Origin: Alteromonas ponticola
Lineage (GTDB): Bacteria; Pseudomonadota; Gammaproteobacteria; Enterobacterales; Alteromonadaceae
Length of the DNA: 64,000 bases
Reading direction: 5' to 3'
NCBI RefSeq assembly: GCF_012911815.1
Contig: NZ_JAATNW010000004.1
Coordinates: forward strand, 62,001 to 126,000
A program made the position numbers and the translations under genes. Under the pieces are notes generated by a model. The model did not search any database. It was not told the DNA's origin and saw nothing but the letters and a program-made list of their open reading frames with translations. Positions 28,790 through 38,272 of this stretch are shown here, piece by piece; within the stretch, counting starts at the first letter, position 1, and the number at the start of each line of letters is the position of its first letter.

Positions 28790-31129
28790 ATGAATAATAC
28801 GCTGGCGCTGGCTTTAGGTGCACTGACTTTACTATCTTTACCCAGAGTCCAAGGGCAGGATCTTACTGACATTGAGGTGGTAGAGGTGACCGGTGACAAA
28901 CAGGCAGCCAGAACGTTGAATCCAGGAGATAAAACCCTCTCGGGTTTATTTGGCGATGGTCTAACGGCTGCACAGACGCCCCGATCGGTTACGGTTTTAT
29001 CGGCTGAGCTGATGGATGCACTTAACATTGACGATTTACATGATATTGTCAAAGCCGCGCCTAACGCCTATGCCTCTAGTGGTTTTGGAACCCCAAGCCT
29101 GCCGAGTATCCGCGGTCAACTGGGTGAATTGTTTCAGGATGGTGTGCGTCGACAGGCGGGTAACAATGGCTTCGGTTTACCATTAAGTTTTAACAGCGTT
29201 GAGCAGATTGATGTGGTTAAGGGGCCGTCACCGGTGATGTTTGGCAGCACCCAACGCAACGGCGGCTTCGTTAATTTACAGACCAAGCGCGCTACGACCT
29301 TTGGTAGCGAAGGCACCGTGACTCTGCGGGGAGCGCGCTGGGATCAGTACAGCGCACAACTGGACTACACTACTGCCATTGAGCCTGACAAACATGGCAT
29401 CAGAGTAAGCCTGGAGTGGCTCGATCATAATAGCTTCTACGATTACGCCGAGCGGCAAAGCGAAAACGTATTTATCGCCTACCGTATGACCCCTTCCAAT
29501 GCGACTAGCTGGGATATCAGCGCAGAGTATTATAATGCCGATTATCCGGACATTGCTGGCATAAACCGGCCCACGCAAAACCTGATTGATAACGGGATAT
29601 ATATCGCCGGGCAGGGCGTTCAGAGCAATGGCAGCACGGTGCCGGGCGCTGGAGCCATTATATCACCCACCGGAGAAGTCAGACTCCCGCGCAACCGCGT
29701 TTTTACCCATCCCGATGATATTAATGGCGCGCAGACTACGGTATTAAGAAGCCGGTACGAACAACAGCTTTCCGCTCAGGCGACATTGCGCAACCACACT
29801 TACTATCAGCATCTCACTCGCGAGGAAATCGCACGTAACAGCTTTGTAGAAATTATTGCTGATGCGGACACGGTAGAGAATCGAACAGAAATAGACTATC
29901 GCTTGAGCGATGAGCAACTGACAACCGTTGGGGTCGCGTTGCGCTACAATGCGGTATTAGGGTATAGCCAGTTCACCACTGAAGCGGATAACCCGGTGGA
30001 TTTAACTGGTCCCCTTAGTAATCGCGAAATTCCACTTAATCAAGCCCAGCGCATGCGTCTGGTATTGCTACGCCCCGGTGTCTATGTGTCACCCGGTGGA
30101 CAATATGACATCGACGGTGATGGCAATGGTGATTTTAACCTTTCGGACACCACCGACTCGGTAAGCTGGCAAACTGGGTTGATGTTGCAACAGCGCTCGC
30201 AATGGACGCCGCGATTGTCAACCATAGCGGGCGTTCGTTTGGACTACTATGACGTTGAGGCGCAGGATCCGTTGGCGCCCGGCGGACAAACTCGTGCATT
30301 CGATGAACATACCGATTGGCTTAGCAGTACGCAGCTAAGTGCAACCTACCAGCTCACCGATGCGATCAACCTGTACGCAGTGTTTGCCGATAATGATGCC
30401 ACATCAAACAGCATGGGTGGCGGTACCACACTGACTGCTGATGGCACCATTAATTCGCTTAATTTTGCCACTGAAAATCAGCTGTATGAAGTCGGTATCA
30501 AATATGCGCCGGAAACCAACTGGTATGCTGAAGCTGCGCTGTTCGACCAGACGCGCAGCTTGCGAAATCGTGATGGCAGTAACAGCGGCGTAGCAACGCA
30601 GGGTTTTGAAATTCAGATGTTTTATGAATACAGTGATTATTGGTTGAACGCCAGCTATAGCTACCTGGATGCGCGCTTCGATCATTCTGCCGCGTTTCAG
30701 GACACCGCTAAAGTGATTGATGCCTTCGACGATAGTCGTCCGGAGATAATTATCGGCACCGGTGTGGGGTCGCCCTCGTTTACTGCGTTTGCCCCATCTA
30801 CAAACCGTGTTCAGGGTGTGCCGCCACAGATTGCAACGGTGAATGGTGGCTGGCAAGTATCAGACTTTTTGCAACTGGGATTTTCGGCGATCTATACCAA
30901 GTCATTCGCACTGGATTTCTTGTCGACGGTCAAAATACGCGATCAAATGCAGCTTGATGTAAGTGCTGACTATCAGTTCAGTAGTCAGCTAAAAGGCCGG
31001 ATTGATGTGATAAATGTGACGGATGAAGAAAACTGGCAACCCGTTTTTGAAGGCGGTTATTTTGGCGCAACCCTGGCGATGCCTAATGTACCCCGTCATG
31101 CCCAGGTAAGTTTGCAATACGCGTTTTAA
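28790..31129 (+). CDS. TonB-dependent outer-membrane receptor
   Basis: This 779-residue protein has a signal peptide (LALALGALTLLSLPRVQGQ), then a short TonB-box-like segment around DIEVVEVTG. The plug domain has TPRSVTVLSAELMDALN, SIRGQLGELFQDGVRR and IDVVKGPSPVMFGS. A large beta barrel ends in VPRHAQVSLQYAF with the terminal aromatic typical of outer-membrane barrels. It resembles siderophore receptors, but no FecA-type N-terminal signalling domain is visible and the ligand is unknown. It begins the long plus-strand gene run, 27 bases before the next gene, so its cargo may feed the downstream ABC importer. Confidence 0.93.
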   Translation: MNNTLALALGALTLLSLPRVQGQDLTDIEVVEVTGDKQAARTLNPGDKTLSGLFGDGLTAAQTPRSVTVLSAELMDALNIDDLHDIVKAAPNAYASSGFGTPSLPSIRGQLGELFQDGVRRQAGNNGFGLPLSFNSVEQIDVVKGPSPVMFGSTQRNGGFVNLQTKRATTFGSEGTVTLRGARWDQYSAQLDYTTAIEPDKHGIRVSLEWLDHNSFYDYAERQSENVFIAYRMTPSNATSWDISAEYYNADYPDIAGINRPTQNLIDNGIYIAGQGVQSNGSTVPGAGAIISPTGEVRLPRNRVFTHPDDINGAQTTVLRSRYEQQLSAQATLRNHTYYQHLTREEIARNSFVEIIADADTVENRTEIDYRLSDEQLTTVGVALRYNAVLGYSQFTTEADNPVDLTGPLSNREIPLNQAQRMRLVLLRPGVYVSPGGQYDIDGDGNGDFNLSDTTDSVSWQTGLMLQQRSQWTPRLSTIAGVRLDYYDVEAQDPLAPGGQTRAFDEHTDWLSSTQLSATYQLTDAINLYAVFADNDATSNSMGGGTTLTADGTINSLNFATENQLYEVGIKYAPETNWYAEAALFDQTRSLRNRDGSNSGVATQGFEIQMFYEYSDYWLNASYSYLDARFDHSAAFQDTAKVIDAFDDSRPEIIIGTGVGSPSFTAFAPSTNRVQGVPPQIATVNGGWQVSDFLQLGFSAIYTKSFALDFLSTVKIRDQMQLDVSADYQFSSQLKGRIDVINVTDEENWQPVFEGGYFGATLAMPNVPRHAQVSLQYAF

Positions 31130-31156
31130 GCGCAAAACCACAAGGAGTAAACAACA

Positions 31157-33307
31157 ATGGTTAAAAAAATTGCGCTTCTTGCCGTTATTGGTGCGGCCAT
31201 TTTTGGATTTTTCTATTTTGATTTAAACAGCTACCTGACGCTGGAAGGCCTTAAAGGTGAGTTAGATGCGTTTAAGGCTACGATTAATGAGCGACCCTGG
31301 TTAAGCGGTGGTGTCTTTTTCGCCATTTATGTAGTGGTCACAGCACTCTCATTGCCCGGAGCCGCCATCTTAACCCTGGCCGCCGGTGCCCTGTTTGGTC
31401 TGGCAACCGGGTTGCTGATAGTATCATTCGCCTCGTCCATAGGCGCCACGCTGGCGTTTTTGGTCGCGCGTTTTGTGTTACGTGATACCGTGCGGAGCAA
31501 GTTTAAAGAAAAACTGAAGAAGATTGATGCCGGTGTAGAAAAACAAGGAGCATTTTATCTTTTCACCTTGCGCCTGGTCCCTGTATTTCCCTTCTTTTTA
31601 ATAAATTTGCTGATGGGCCTGACCAGTATCCGTACCTGGACATTCTACTGGGTCAGTCAGGTAGGCATGCTTGCCGGTACCGTTGTTTATGTCAACGCCG
31701 GTACTCAGCTGGCACAGGTCGACAGCGTCTCAGGCATACTCTCTTTTGAACTCATCATCTCTTTCATCTTGCTGGGTATTTTTCCGTGGATTGCAAAAGG
31801 GATCGTTGCCATTGTCAATCGTCGACGCGTCTACAAAGGGTATTCCAAACCTAAATCCTTTGACCGCAACCTGATTGTGATTGGTGCAGGTGCCGGTGGG
31901 CTGGTTACCAGCTATATTGCGGCGGCGGTAAAGGCTAAAGTTACCCTGATAGAAGCCGGAGAGATGGGCGGAGACTGCCTGAATTATGGATGTGTGCCCA
32001 GTAAAGCACTGATTAAAACAGCGAAAGTGGCGCAACAGATGCGTCACGCAGAAACCTATGGTCTGGAAAAAACCAGCCCAACCGTACCGTTTAAGCATGT
32101 CATGCAACGTATACATAATATCATTGCGGCGATTGCGCCTAATGACAGTGTCGAACGCTATACCAAATTGGGGGTCGATGTAGTCAAAGGCTACGCTCGT
32201 TTGCGCGATCCATGGACGGTAGAGATAGCTGGCGAAGACGGCGAGTCGCAAACGCTCACCGCTCGCAGTATCGTGATTGCCACAGGGGCGGCGCCTTTCG
32301 TACCAGACTTGCCAGGGATTAAAGACAGTGGTTATGTAACCTCTGACACGCTCTGGTCGACCTTTGCCAAACGCGATACCGCACCTGAGCGATTGCTGGT
32401 ACTGGGTGGAGGGCCGATCGGCTGCGAACTCGCGCAAGCCTTTTCGCGCCTGGGTAGCCAGGTCACGTTGGTTGAAAGGGAAAGCCAGATCATGGGCCGC
32501 GAGGATGCGGAAATAGCAGAATATGTGCGTGGGGTGCTTAGCGAAAACGGCGTAAATGTGTTGACCAGTCATAACGCTGAGCGCTTTGAACAGGATGACA
32601 ACATACGGCGACTGATCGTAAGTCACGACAATGAAGAGACAGCACTGAACTATGATGAAGTCATCGTCGCGGTAGGACGCAAGGCGCGCCTTGAAGGGTT
32701 TGGTCTGGATGAATTAGGCATTCGGTATGAGCGAACGCTGGAAACAGATGGGTATTTACAAACTCGTTTTCCGAATATCTATGCTGCCGGCGATGTCGCC
32801 GGCCCCTATCAGTTTACCCATGTGGCGGCTCATCAAGCTTGGTACGCGGCGGTTAACGGGCTATTCGGCACATTTAAAAAATTTGAGGTAGATTATCGAG
32901 TGATCCCCTGGACCACTTTTGTCGATCCTGAAGTGGCACGGGTCGGCTTAAACGAAACCGAGGCCAAAGAGCAGGATATTGATGTAGAAGTAACCCGCTT
33001 TGAATTTGCTGAGCTGGACCGGGCTGTAACCGAAAGCGCCACCAAGGGCTTCATCAAGGTGCTAACGCCTCCCGGTAAAGATACGATTCTTGGTGCCACG
33101 ATAGTCGCTGAACACGCAGGCGACCTGATGGCCGAATTTGTGCTGGCGATGAAGCACAATTTGGGCTTAGAAAAAATTCTGGGTACCATCCACGCTTATC
33201 CTACCTGGGCAGAAGGTACCAAATACACGGCCGGTAACTGGAAGCGAGCCAACGCACCAGAGAAGCTGTTACGTTGGGTGGAGAAATTTCATGCATGGCG
33301 TCGTTAG
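31157..33307 (+). CDS. TVP38/TMEM64 membrane domain fused to mercuric-reductase-like flavoprotein
   Basis: This 716-residue fusion has two parts. Residues 1 to about 225 are a TVP38/TMEM64 (VTT/DedA superfamily) domain with several helices and the RLVPVFPFFLINLLMGLTSI signature; such proteins are linked to lipid movement across membranes. From about residue 236 comes a pyridine-nucleotide disulfide oxidoreductase: FAD loop VIGAGAGGLVTSYIAAA, redox cysteines in GGDCLNYGCVPSKAL, NAD loop LGGGPIGCELAQAF and C-terminal HAYPTWAEG. No N-terminal metal-binding domain or C-terminal Cys pair of true MerA is seen. The substrate is unknown. It overlaps the DUF547 gene by 17 bases. Confidence 0.93.
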   Translation: MVKKIALLAVIGAAIFGFFYFDLNSYLTLEGLKGELDAFKATINERPWLSGGVFFAIYVVVTALSLPGAAILTLAAGALFGLATGLLIVSFASSIGATLAFLVARFVLRDTVRSKFKEKLKKIDAGVEKQGAFYLFTLRLVPVFPFFLINLLMGLTSIRTWTFYWVSQVGMLAGTVVYVNAGTQLAQVDSVSGILSFELIISFILLGIFPWIAKGIVAIVNRRRVYKGYSKPKSFDRNLIVIGAGAGGLVTSYIAAAVKAKVTLIEAGEMGGDCLNYGCVPSKALIKTAKVAQQMRHAETYGLEKTSPTVPFKHVMQRIHNIIAAIAPNDSVERYTKLGVDVVKGYARLRDPWTVEIAGEDGESQTLTARSIVIATGAAPFVPDLPGIKDSGYVTSDTLWSTFAKRDTAPERLLVLGGGPIGCELAQAFSRLGSQVTLVERESQIMGREDAEIAEYVRGVLSENGVNVLTSHNAERFEQDDNIRRLIVSHDNEETALNYDEVIVAVGRKARLEGFGLDELGIRYERTLETDGYLQTRFPNIYAAGDVAGPYQFTHVAAHQAWYAAVNGLFGTFKKFEVDYRVIPWTTFVDPEVARVGLNETEAKEQDIDVEVTRFEFAELDRAVTESATKGFIKVLTPPGKDTILGATIVAEHAGDLMAEFVLAMKHNLGLEKILGTIHAYPTWAEGTKYTAGNWKRANAPEKLLRWVEKFHAWRR

Positions 33308-34109
33308 CCGATATTGCCAGGCGAGTGTGTTTGGTGCACTGCTCGTTATATTTTGTTGCTCCTCAGTGTTTGCCAATGAGGGGTTACATAACGGTTGGGA
33401 CAAGCTCTTAAAAAAGCATGTTGTTGCCTCGAAAGAGGGTTATGACACACGCGTCGACTATGCCGGTTTTATCGAAGATAAGGCCAGTTTACAAGCCTAT
33501 CTGGCGGAACTTGCAGCGGTAACTCAGGAAAATTACCGAGGCTGGTCAGCACACCAGCAACTGGCATTTTTAATCAATGCCTATAATGCGCATACGGTGG
33601 CATTGGTCATAGAGCATTATGCTGATATTGATTCCATCCGCGATATCGGCGGTTTCTTCTCCTCACCCTGGTCTAAAAAGATCGCACCCTTGCTGGGTGA
33701 AGTGCGGACGCTGGATGAAATTGAACATGACATGATACGGAGCGACAAAGGGTTTAACGAGCCGCGCATCCACTTTGCGGTTAACTGTGCCAGTATCGGT
33801 TGTCCCGCGCTGCGCCGGCAGGCATATCGTGGTGACGTACTGGAAACCCAGCTTGCAGAGCAAACACGGCTTTTTCTCAGCGATCCCAGCCGCAATCGTT
33901 TTGCTGAGGGTAAACTGCTAGTGTCAAAGATTTTTAACTGGTACGAAGACGATTTTGAGCAATGGCGTGGTTTGTCCGGGCTGCGCGCTTTTCTCGCCCA
34001 GTATGCCCAGGCTCTTTCCTTAAATAACGCCGACGCAAACCGCTTACGCGACGGCGAAATTCCGATTACCTTTCTGGATTACGACTGGTCGCTCAATGAG
34101 GTACGTTAA
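33291..34109 (+). CDS. DUF547 family secreted protein
   Basis: This 272-residue protein has a signal peptide (SVFGALLVIFCCSSVFA). The conserved DUF547 core is clear: QLAFLINAYNAHTVALVIEHY, then PRIHFAVNCASIGCPALR with a cysteine pair, and a late VSKIFNWYEDDF. DUF547 proteins are widespread in marine bacteria and of unknown function. It probably acts in the periplasm. It overlaps both neighbours (17 and 14 bases), which ties it firmly to the reductase fusion and the ABC importer. Confidence 0.92.
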   Translation: MHGVVSRYCQASVFGALLVIFCCSSVFANEGLHNGWDKLLKKHVVASKEGYDTRVDYAGFIEDKASLQAYLAELAAVTQENYRGWSAHQQLAFLINAYNAHTVALVIEHYADIDSIRDIGGFFSSPWSKKIAPLLGEVRTLDEIEHDMIRSDKGFNEPRIHFAVNCASIGCPALRRQAYRGDVLETQLAEQTRLFLSDPSRNRFAEGKLLVSKIFNWYEDDFEQWRGLSGLRAFLAQYAQALSLNNADANRLRDGEIPITFLDYDWSLNEVR

Positions 34110-35271
34110 CCGTTTGCGCATATTGGTATTGATTGCATTCGGGATGAGTGCGCAGGCTGTCAGCGCGACTACTTTGCAGTTTCATGCCTGGGGTGGCAAT
34201 GCGCAGGTGAATAAGTATTTGCAATGGGTAGCTGATGAAGTCCGCAACCAGCATGACATTACCCTGAATCACGTTAAACTGGCGGACACCAGCGATGCGG
34301 TGGCCCGGGTGTTGGCAGAAAAGGCAGCTGGCAATCATTCTCAGGGGGCGGTCGACCTTATCTGGATTAACGGCGAAAACTTCGCCGCCATGCAAAGGCA
34401 TAACCTGTTGTTAAAAAATTGGGTTGGAAAACTACCCAACTTTGCGCTGACTAACCCCTCGAACAATCCTGCAATGGTGACCGATTTTGGTCTGCCCACT
34501 CAAGGTCAGGAAGCGCCGTGGGGTAGAGCAGCGATGGTGTTTTATTATAACCAGCAACATGTAACTGAACCACCGCAAAACCTGAATCAGCTAATGCAGT
34601 TCGCCAAACAGCATCCCGGTCGTTTCAGCTATCCACTGCCAAGCGATTATCTTGGAATCAGTTTTTTAAAGTACGCGCTGCTAGTGCTGAATAAAGACAA
34701 TACCGCACCGCTATATGCACCAGTAACTGCAACCCGTTTTGACGAGACAAGTGCGCCCTTGTGGGCATTTCTGGATCAGTTGCACCCGCTAATGTGGCGA
34801 CAAGGCTCGCACATGGTAAGACAAGCGTCACAATTGCAGCAACTGATGAGCGCCAGTGAGGTGTTGCTGGCATTTTCGTTCACCGCAGCGGAAATCCCCG
34901 GAGCGGTGACACGCTATGACTTACCTGAGCGCACGCGCACCTATGCGATGCAGGAAGGCAGTCTGGGCAATGTGCATTTTGTCGGTATTAGTTATAACAC
35001 GGCTCACCCTGAAGCGGCCAAGCAGGTAGTAAACTTTTTACTTTCGCCGAAAGCCCAGGCTAAGAAGCAGCAACAAGCTGTGTGGGGTGATGAAACGGTG
35101 CTGGATGTTGCGATGCTGTCAGCTGAAACCCAAAGGCTGTTTGCCGTGGAGGATTTACATCCAGCAGCACTGCCGCCCGGCGCGATTTATCGTCTGCTAC
35201 CCGAACCCCATGCCAGCTGGACGGATGCATTACGTGAAGCCTGGTTCGTCCGCTATGGGGCCCGCTGGTAA
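34096..35271 (+). CDS. ynjB: YnjB-like ABC importer solute-binding protein
   Basis: This 391-residue periplasmic binding protein begins with a signal peptide (ILVLIAFGMSAQAVSA). TLQFHAWGGNAQVNKYLQWV and DLIWINGENFAAMQRHNLL match E. coli YnjB as remembered, a class of extracellular binding protein related to thiamine and iron binders. The ligand is not known. Its stop shares one base with the permease start (TAATG). Confidence 0.87.
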   Translation: MRYVNRLRILVLIAFGMSAQAVSATTLQFHAWGGNAQVNKYLQWVADEVRNQHDITLNHVKLADTSDAVARVLAEKAAGNHSQGAVDLIWINGENFAAMQRHNLLLKNWVGKLPNFALTNPSNNPAMVTDFGLPTQGQEAPWGRAAMVFYYNQQHVTEPPQNLNQLMQFAKQHPGRFSYPLPSDYLGISFLKYALLVLNKDNTAPLYAPVTATRFDETSAPLWAFLDQLHPLMWRQGSHMVRQASQLQQLMSASEVLLAFSFTAAEIPGAVTRYDLPERTRTYAMQEGSLGNVHFVGISYNTAHPEAAKQVVNFLLSPKAQAKKQQQAVWGDETVLDVAMLSAETQRLFAVEDLHPAALPPGAIYRLLPEPHASWTDALREAWFVRYGARW

Positions 35272-37016
35272 TGCTGCAGTTTCACCGTGTCTCGCATCTG
35301 GTCCGCTGGCTGTTTATTGGCGTGTTATGCCTTCCTGTGTTAGCCGGTGCAATCGGGGTGTTACTTCCGGCACTGGGTTACTTTCCTGCGTTGGGTGAAA
35401 GCACGTTTAGTTTGGCGGTTTTCCAGCGACTGTGGACGGTGGACCACATCGCACATATGGCGTGGATGTCATTTTTCACCGGCTTTATTGCCACTGCCGT
35501 AGCGACCCTTTCAGCACTGTGTCTACTGAGTGCGTTTTACCACCAGGCGTGGTTGCATACTATTCAGCGTCTGCTTAGCCCACTTTTAGTATTACCTCAC
35601 GCAGCGGCCGCCATCGCATTACTGTTTATCCTGTCGCCTTCTGGCTGGCTCGCTCGGGTGGCCTCGCTATTTTCACAAACCGTGTTACCACCTCAATGGA
35701 GTATTCCTTTTGATAACAGCGGAATAACGATTATTTTTGCACTGGCCTTAAAAGAATTACCGTTTATTTTTTTGATGGCTTTAAGCGTGTTGTCTCAACC
35801 CCAGATGCACACGCGTATTACCGCTTATCTTAAAAATGCGCAAGCTATGGGGTATGCACCGGTTACAGCCTTTCTGAAGTGCGCGCTGCCGCAGCTTTAT
35901 CCTCACCTGCGCTTACCGGTGCTGGCTGTACTGGCTTACGCCACCGCAAATGTGGAAATTCCGCTGATTTTAGGTTCAAACAATCCACCCACGTTAGCTG
36001 TGGCCGTGTTGCAATGGTTTAACCATATCGAACTTTCCATGCGCTTTCAGGCATCCGCCGCAGCAGTAGTGCAGCTCATGGTCACCGTGGTTGCGTTGAT
36101 AACCTGGCGGCTGGTGGAGTATTCAGCGGGACGACTGTTACGTCATTCAATGATTAATACGCAGCGCGCGCAAGGCGCACGTCGTGTCACGCTGGCTGCC
36201 TGGCTGATATTGGTATTATTTACTTTCTTTGCGGTGACAATGGTAGTGAGTACGCTGGTATGGTCATTCGCTACCTTTTGGCCGTTCCCAGCAGTGCTAC
36301 CGGACGGCATTACGCTTCTTCACTGGCAGACGGCACTGCCTGCGCTGGCTGAACCGGTTAAAAACACGTTGATGTTGGGGGCAATGGTGAGTGTGCTGGC
36401 AGTGATAGTGGCATTACTGGCGTTAGAAGCAGAAGTCAGTGTGCTACCAAAACTGGGATGGCAACGGCAGCGACTGGAGCACTCGCTTTTACAACTGACA
36501 TTGTATTTACCGCTAATGGTTCCCGGAGTGGCTTTTTTGTTTGGTCTGGTTTGGTTCCAACAGCGTTTTTTCAGTGGCGGTATATTCCCTCACGTCATGC
36601 TTAGTCATCTGGTGTACGTTATGCCGTATGTTTATATTTCGCTGGCGCTGCCGTATCGCCGATTAGATCCGCGCTATGTTAAACTGGCATATTCGTTAGG
36701 TAAGTCGCCCGGACAGGTGTTCTGGCGGGTGAAAATGCCCTTATTGTTTGGCCCCGTGTTGGTGGCGTTGGGGTTGGGCATGGCTATCAGTTTTAGTCAA
36801 TATCTGCCCACCTTACTCAGTGGCGGCGGTCGCTTTGCCACTGTCACCACGGAAGCAGTCGCAGTAGCATCAGGCAGCAGCCAACGCCTGAGCGCTGTGT
36901 ATGTAATCGTCCAGGCATTTATGCCGATAATCGTGTTTGCGCTGGCCTGGTGGTTACCTGGCCGACTGTTTAATCCTGCGGCCCACCCCCGTGGCCAACA
37001 ATCCGGAGTGTTCTGA
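35271..37016 (+). CDS. ynjC: YnjC-like ABC importer double permease
   Basis: This 581-residue inner-membrane protein contains two fused permease halves, each with about six helices. The EAA-type loops are seen as YLKNAQAMGYAPVTAFLKCA in the first half and VKLAYSLGKSPGQVFWRVKM in the second. This arrangement is like ThiP/FbpB and YnjC. It lies between the binding protein and the ATPase with almost no spacing. The transported compound cannot be told from sequence. Confidence 0.9.
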   Translation: MLQFHRVSHLVRWLFIGVLCLPVLAGAIGVLLPALGYFPALGESTFSLAVFQRLWTVDHIAHMAWMSFFTGFIATAVATLSALCLLSAFYHQAWLHTIQRLLSPLLVLPHAAAAIALLFILSPSGWLARVASLFSQTVLPPQWSIPFDNSGITIIFALALKELPFIFLMALSVLSQPQMHTRITAYLKNAQAMGYAPVTAFLKCALPQLYPHLRLPVLAVLAYATANVEIPLILGSNNPPTLAVAVLQWFNHIELSMRFQASAAAVVQLMVTVVALITWRLVEYSAGRLLRHSMINTQRAQGARRVTLAAWLILVLFTFFAVTMVVSTLVWSFATFWPFPAVLPDGITLLHWQTALPALAEPVKNTLMLGAMVSVLAVIVALLALEAEVSVLPKLGWQRQRLEHSLLQLTLYLPLMVPGVAFLFGLVWFQQRFFSGGIFPHVMLSHLVYVMPYVYISLALPYRRLDPRYVKLAYSLGKSPGQVFWRVKMPLLFGPVLVALGLGMAISFSQYLPTLLSGGGRFATVTTEAVAVASGSSQRLSAVYVIVQAFMPIIVFALAWWLPGRLFNPAAHPRGQQSGVF

Positions 37017-37017
37017 T

Positions 37018-37653
37018 ATGGCGCTGTCGTTAGATAATGTCAGTATACACCGTTTCAACCAGCCACTGCTGACCGTCAATTTCAGCGTTGCGGCGGGCGA
37101 AATAGTGTGCGTAATGGGCGCTTCCGGTGCAGGCAAATCAACTCTGCTGGATGCGATAAGCGGGCAACTCAGTCAGCCATTCAGTGTGCAGGGTGACATC
37201 ACTCTCAATGGCGAGCGGATTAACGATATACCCGCGCATAGGCGCAACATCGGTATTATGTATCAGGATGCATTGTTGTATGAACATCTCACCGTCGGTG
37301 ACAATATTGCGTTTGCACTACCCCGTTCTGAACATCACGCGCTTAAAGCCAGCGAAAGACGTGCGCGTATTGTCGGGCAATTAGACACCGTGGGACTGGC
37401 CGACTTTTACGACCGTGCCGTACAAACCCTATCCGGCGGACAGCAGGCCAGAGTGGCCTTGTTGCGCACGCTGGCAGCAAAACCGGCAGCGGTGTTACTG
37501 GACGAACCCTTTGGTAAACTGGATAACACCCGAAAAGAGCAGCTGCGTCCCTGGGTTATCCAGCAATTGGCGGACCGTGGCCTGCCTGCGCTGATGGTAA
37601 CGCATGACTCAGGTGATGCACAGGCCGTTGGTGGACGGATAATAGAGGTGTAG
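37018..37653 (+). CDS. ynjD: YnjD-like ABC importer ATP-binding protein
   Basis: This 211-residue ATPase has Walker A MGASGAGKSTLL, Q-loop GIMYQDALLYEHLT, signature LSGGQQARVALLR, Walker B AAVLLDEPFG and the H-loop MVTHDS. The start is the ATG at 37018, one base after the permease stop; a reading from 36937 lies within the permease gene and is rejected. It lacks a long regulatory C-terminal domain. It powers the YnjB/YnjC-like importer. Confidence 0.9.
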   Translation: MALSLDNVSIHRFNQPLLTVNFSVAAGEIVCVMGASGAGKSTLLDAISGQLSQPFSVQGDITLNGERINDIPAHRRNIGIMYQDALLYEHLTVGDNIAFALPRSEHHALKASERRARIVGQLDTVGLADFYDRAVQTLSGGQQARVALLRTLAAKPAAVLLDEPFGKLDNTRKEQLRPWVIQQLADRGLPALMVTHDSGDAQAVGGRIIEV

Positions 37654-37654
37654 C

Positions 37655-38272
37655 ATGTTAGACGCAAAACTCACTCCCCTGATCAAGCCGTTATTAAGGC
37701 CGCTTATTGTGCGCCTGGATAAGCGCGGAGTAAGCCCGAATCAGGTCACCCTGGCGGGCTTCTGCATAGGCTTACTGGCAGTACCAATGATTATCCTTAA
37801 CTGGTGGGTCATGGCGTTGATCTTCATCGCCTTAAACCGGGTTGCCGATGGGGTTGATGGTGAGCTCGCCCGGTATCAAAACAGCAGTTCCAGCGCAGGG
37901 GGGTATCTGGATATCTGTTTGGATTTTTTATTTTATGCTTCTATTCCACTGGCCTTCGGTATCGCAGACCCTCAGGCATGGGGCATTCCGGCGCTGGTTT
38001 TACTGACTGCATTTATTGGTACTGGTAGCAGTTTTCTGGCATTTGCCGTGGCTGCCGAAAAATACACTATCGAACGGCCGCAATTTCAACATAAGAGCTT
38101 TTACTACATGCAGGGGCTGACCGAAGGCACCGAAACGATCCTGGCGTTTGTAGCGTTTTGTATCTGGCCGTACTGGTTCGCGCAGTTGGCATATGGTTTT
38201 GCCGTACTGTGTGCCATCACCATTGTGACCCGAATCGCAGGCGGCTTTTATACCCTGAAAAAGGTAGCGTAA
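37655..38272 (+). CDS. ynjF: CDP-alcohol phosphatidyltransferase (YnjF-like)
   Basis: This 205-residue membrane enzyme carries the complete family motif D-x2-DG-x2-AR-x8-G-x3-D-x3-D, read from ADGVDGELAR through GGYLDICLD. Such enzymes swap CMP of a CDP-alcohol, usually CDP-diacylglycerol, for another alcohol to make phospholipids. The acceptor alcohol is unknown. One base separates it from the ATPase gene, and its stop overlaps the hydroxylase start. E. coli has a YnjF of the same family beside its ynjBCD genes. Confidence 0.92.
   Translation: MLDAKLTPLIKPLLRPLIVRLDKRGVSPNQVTLAGFCIGLLAVPMIILNWWVMALIFIALNRVADGVDGELARYQNSSSSAGGYLDICLDFLFYASIPLAFGIADPQAWGIPALVLLTAFIGTGSSFLAFAVAAEKYTIERPQFQHKSFYYMQGLTEGTETILAFVAFCIWPYWFAQLAYGFAVLCAITIVTRIAGGFYTLKKVA

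Noticed and set aside
31730-32626. 298-residue open frame on the minus strand
   Set aside because: It lies wholly inside the TVP38/flavoprotein gene, whose motifs are unmistakable. Its sequence shows no domain, and long antisense frames are common in such genes.
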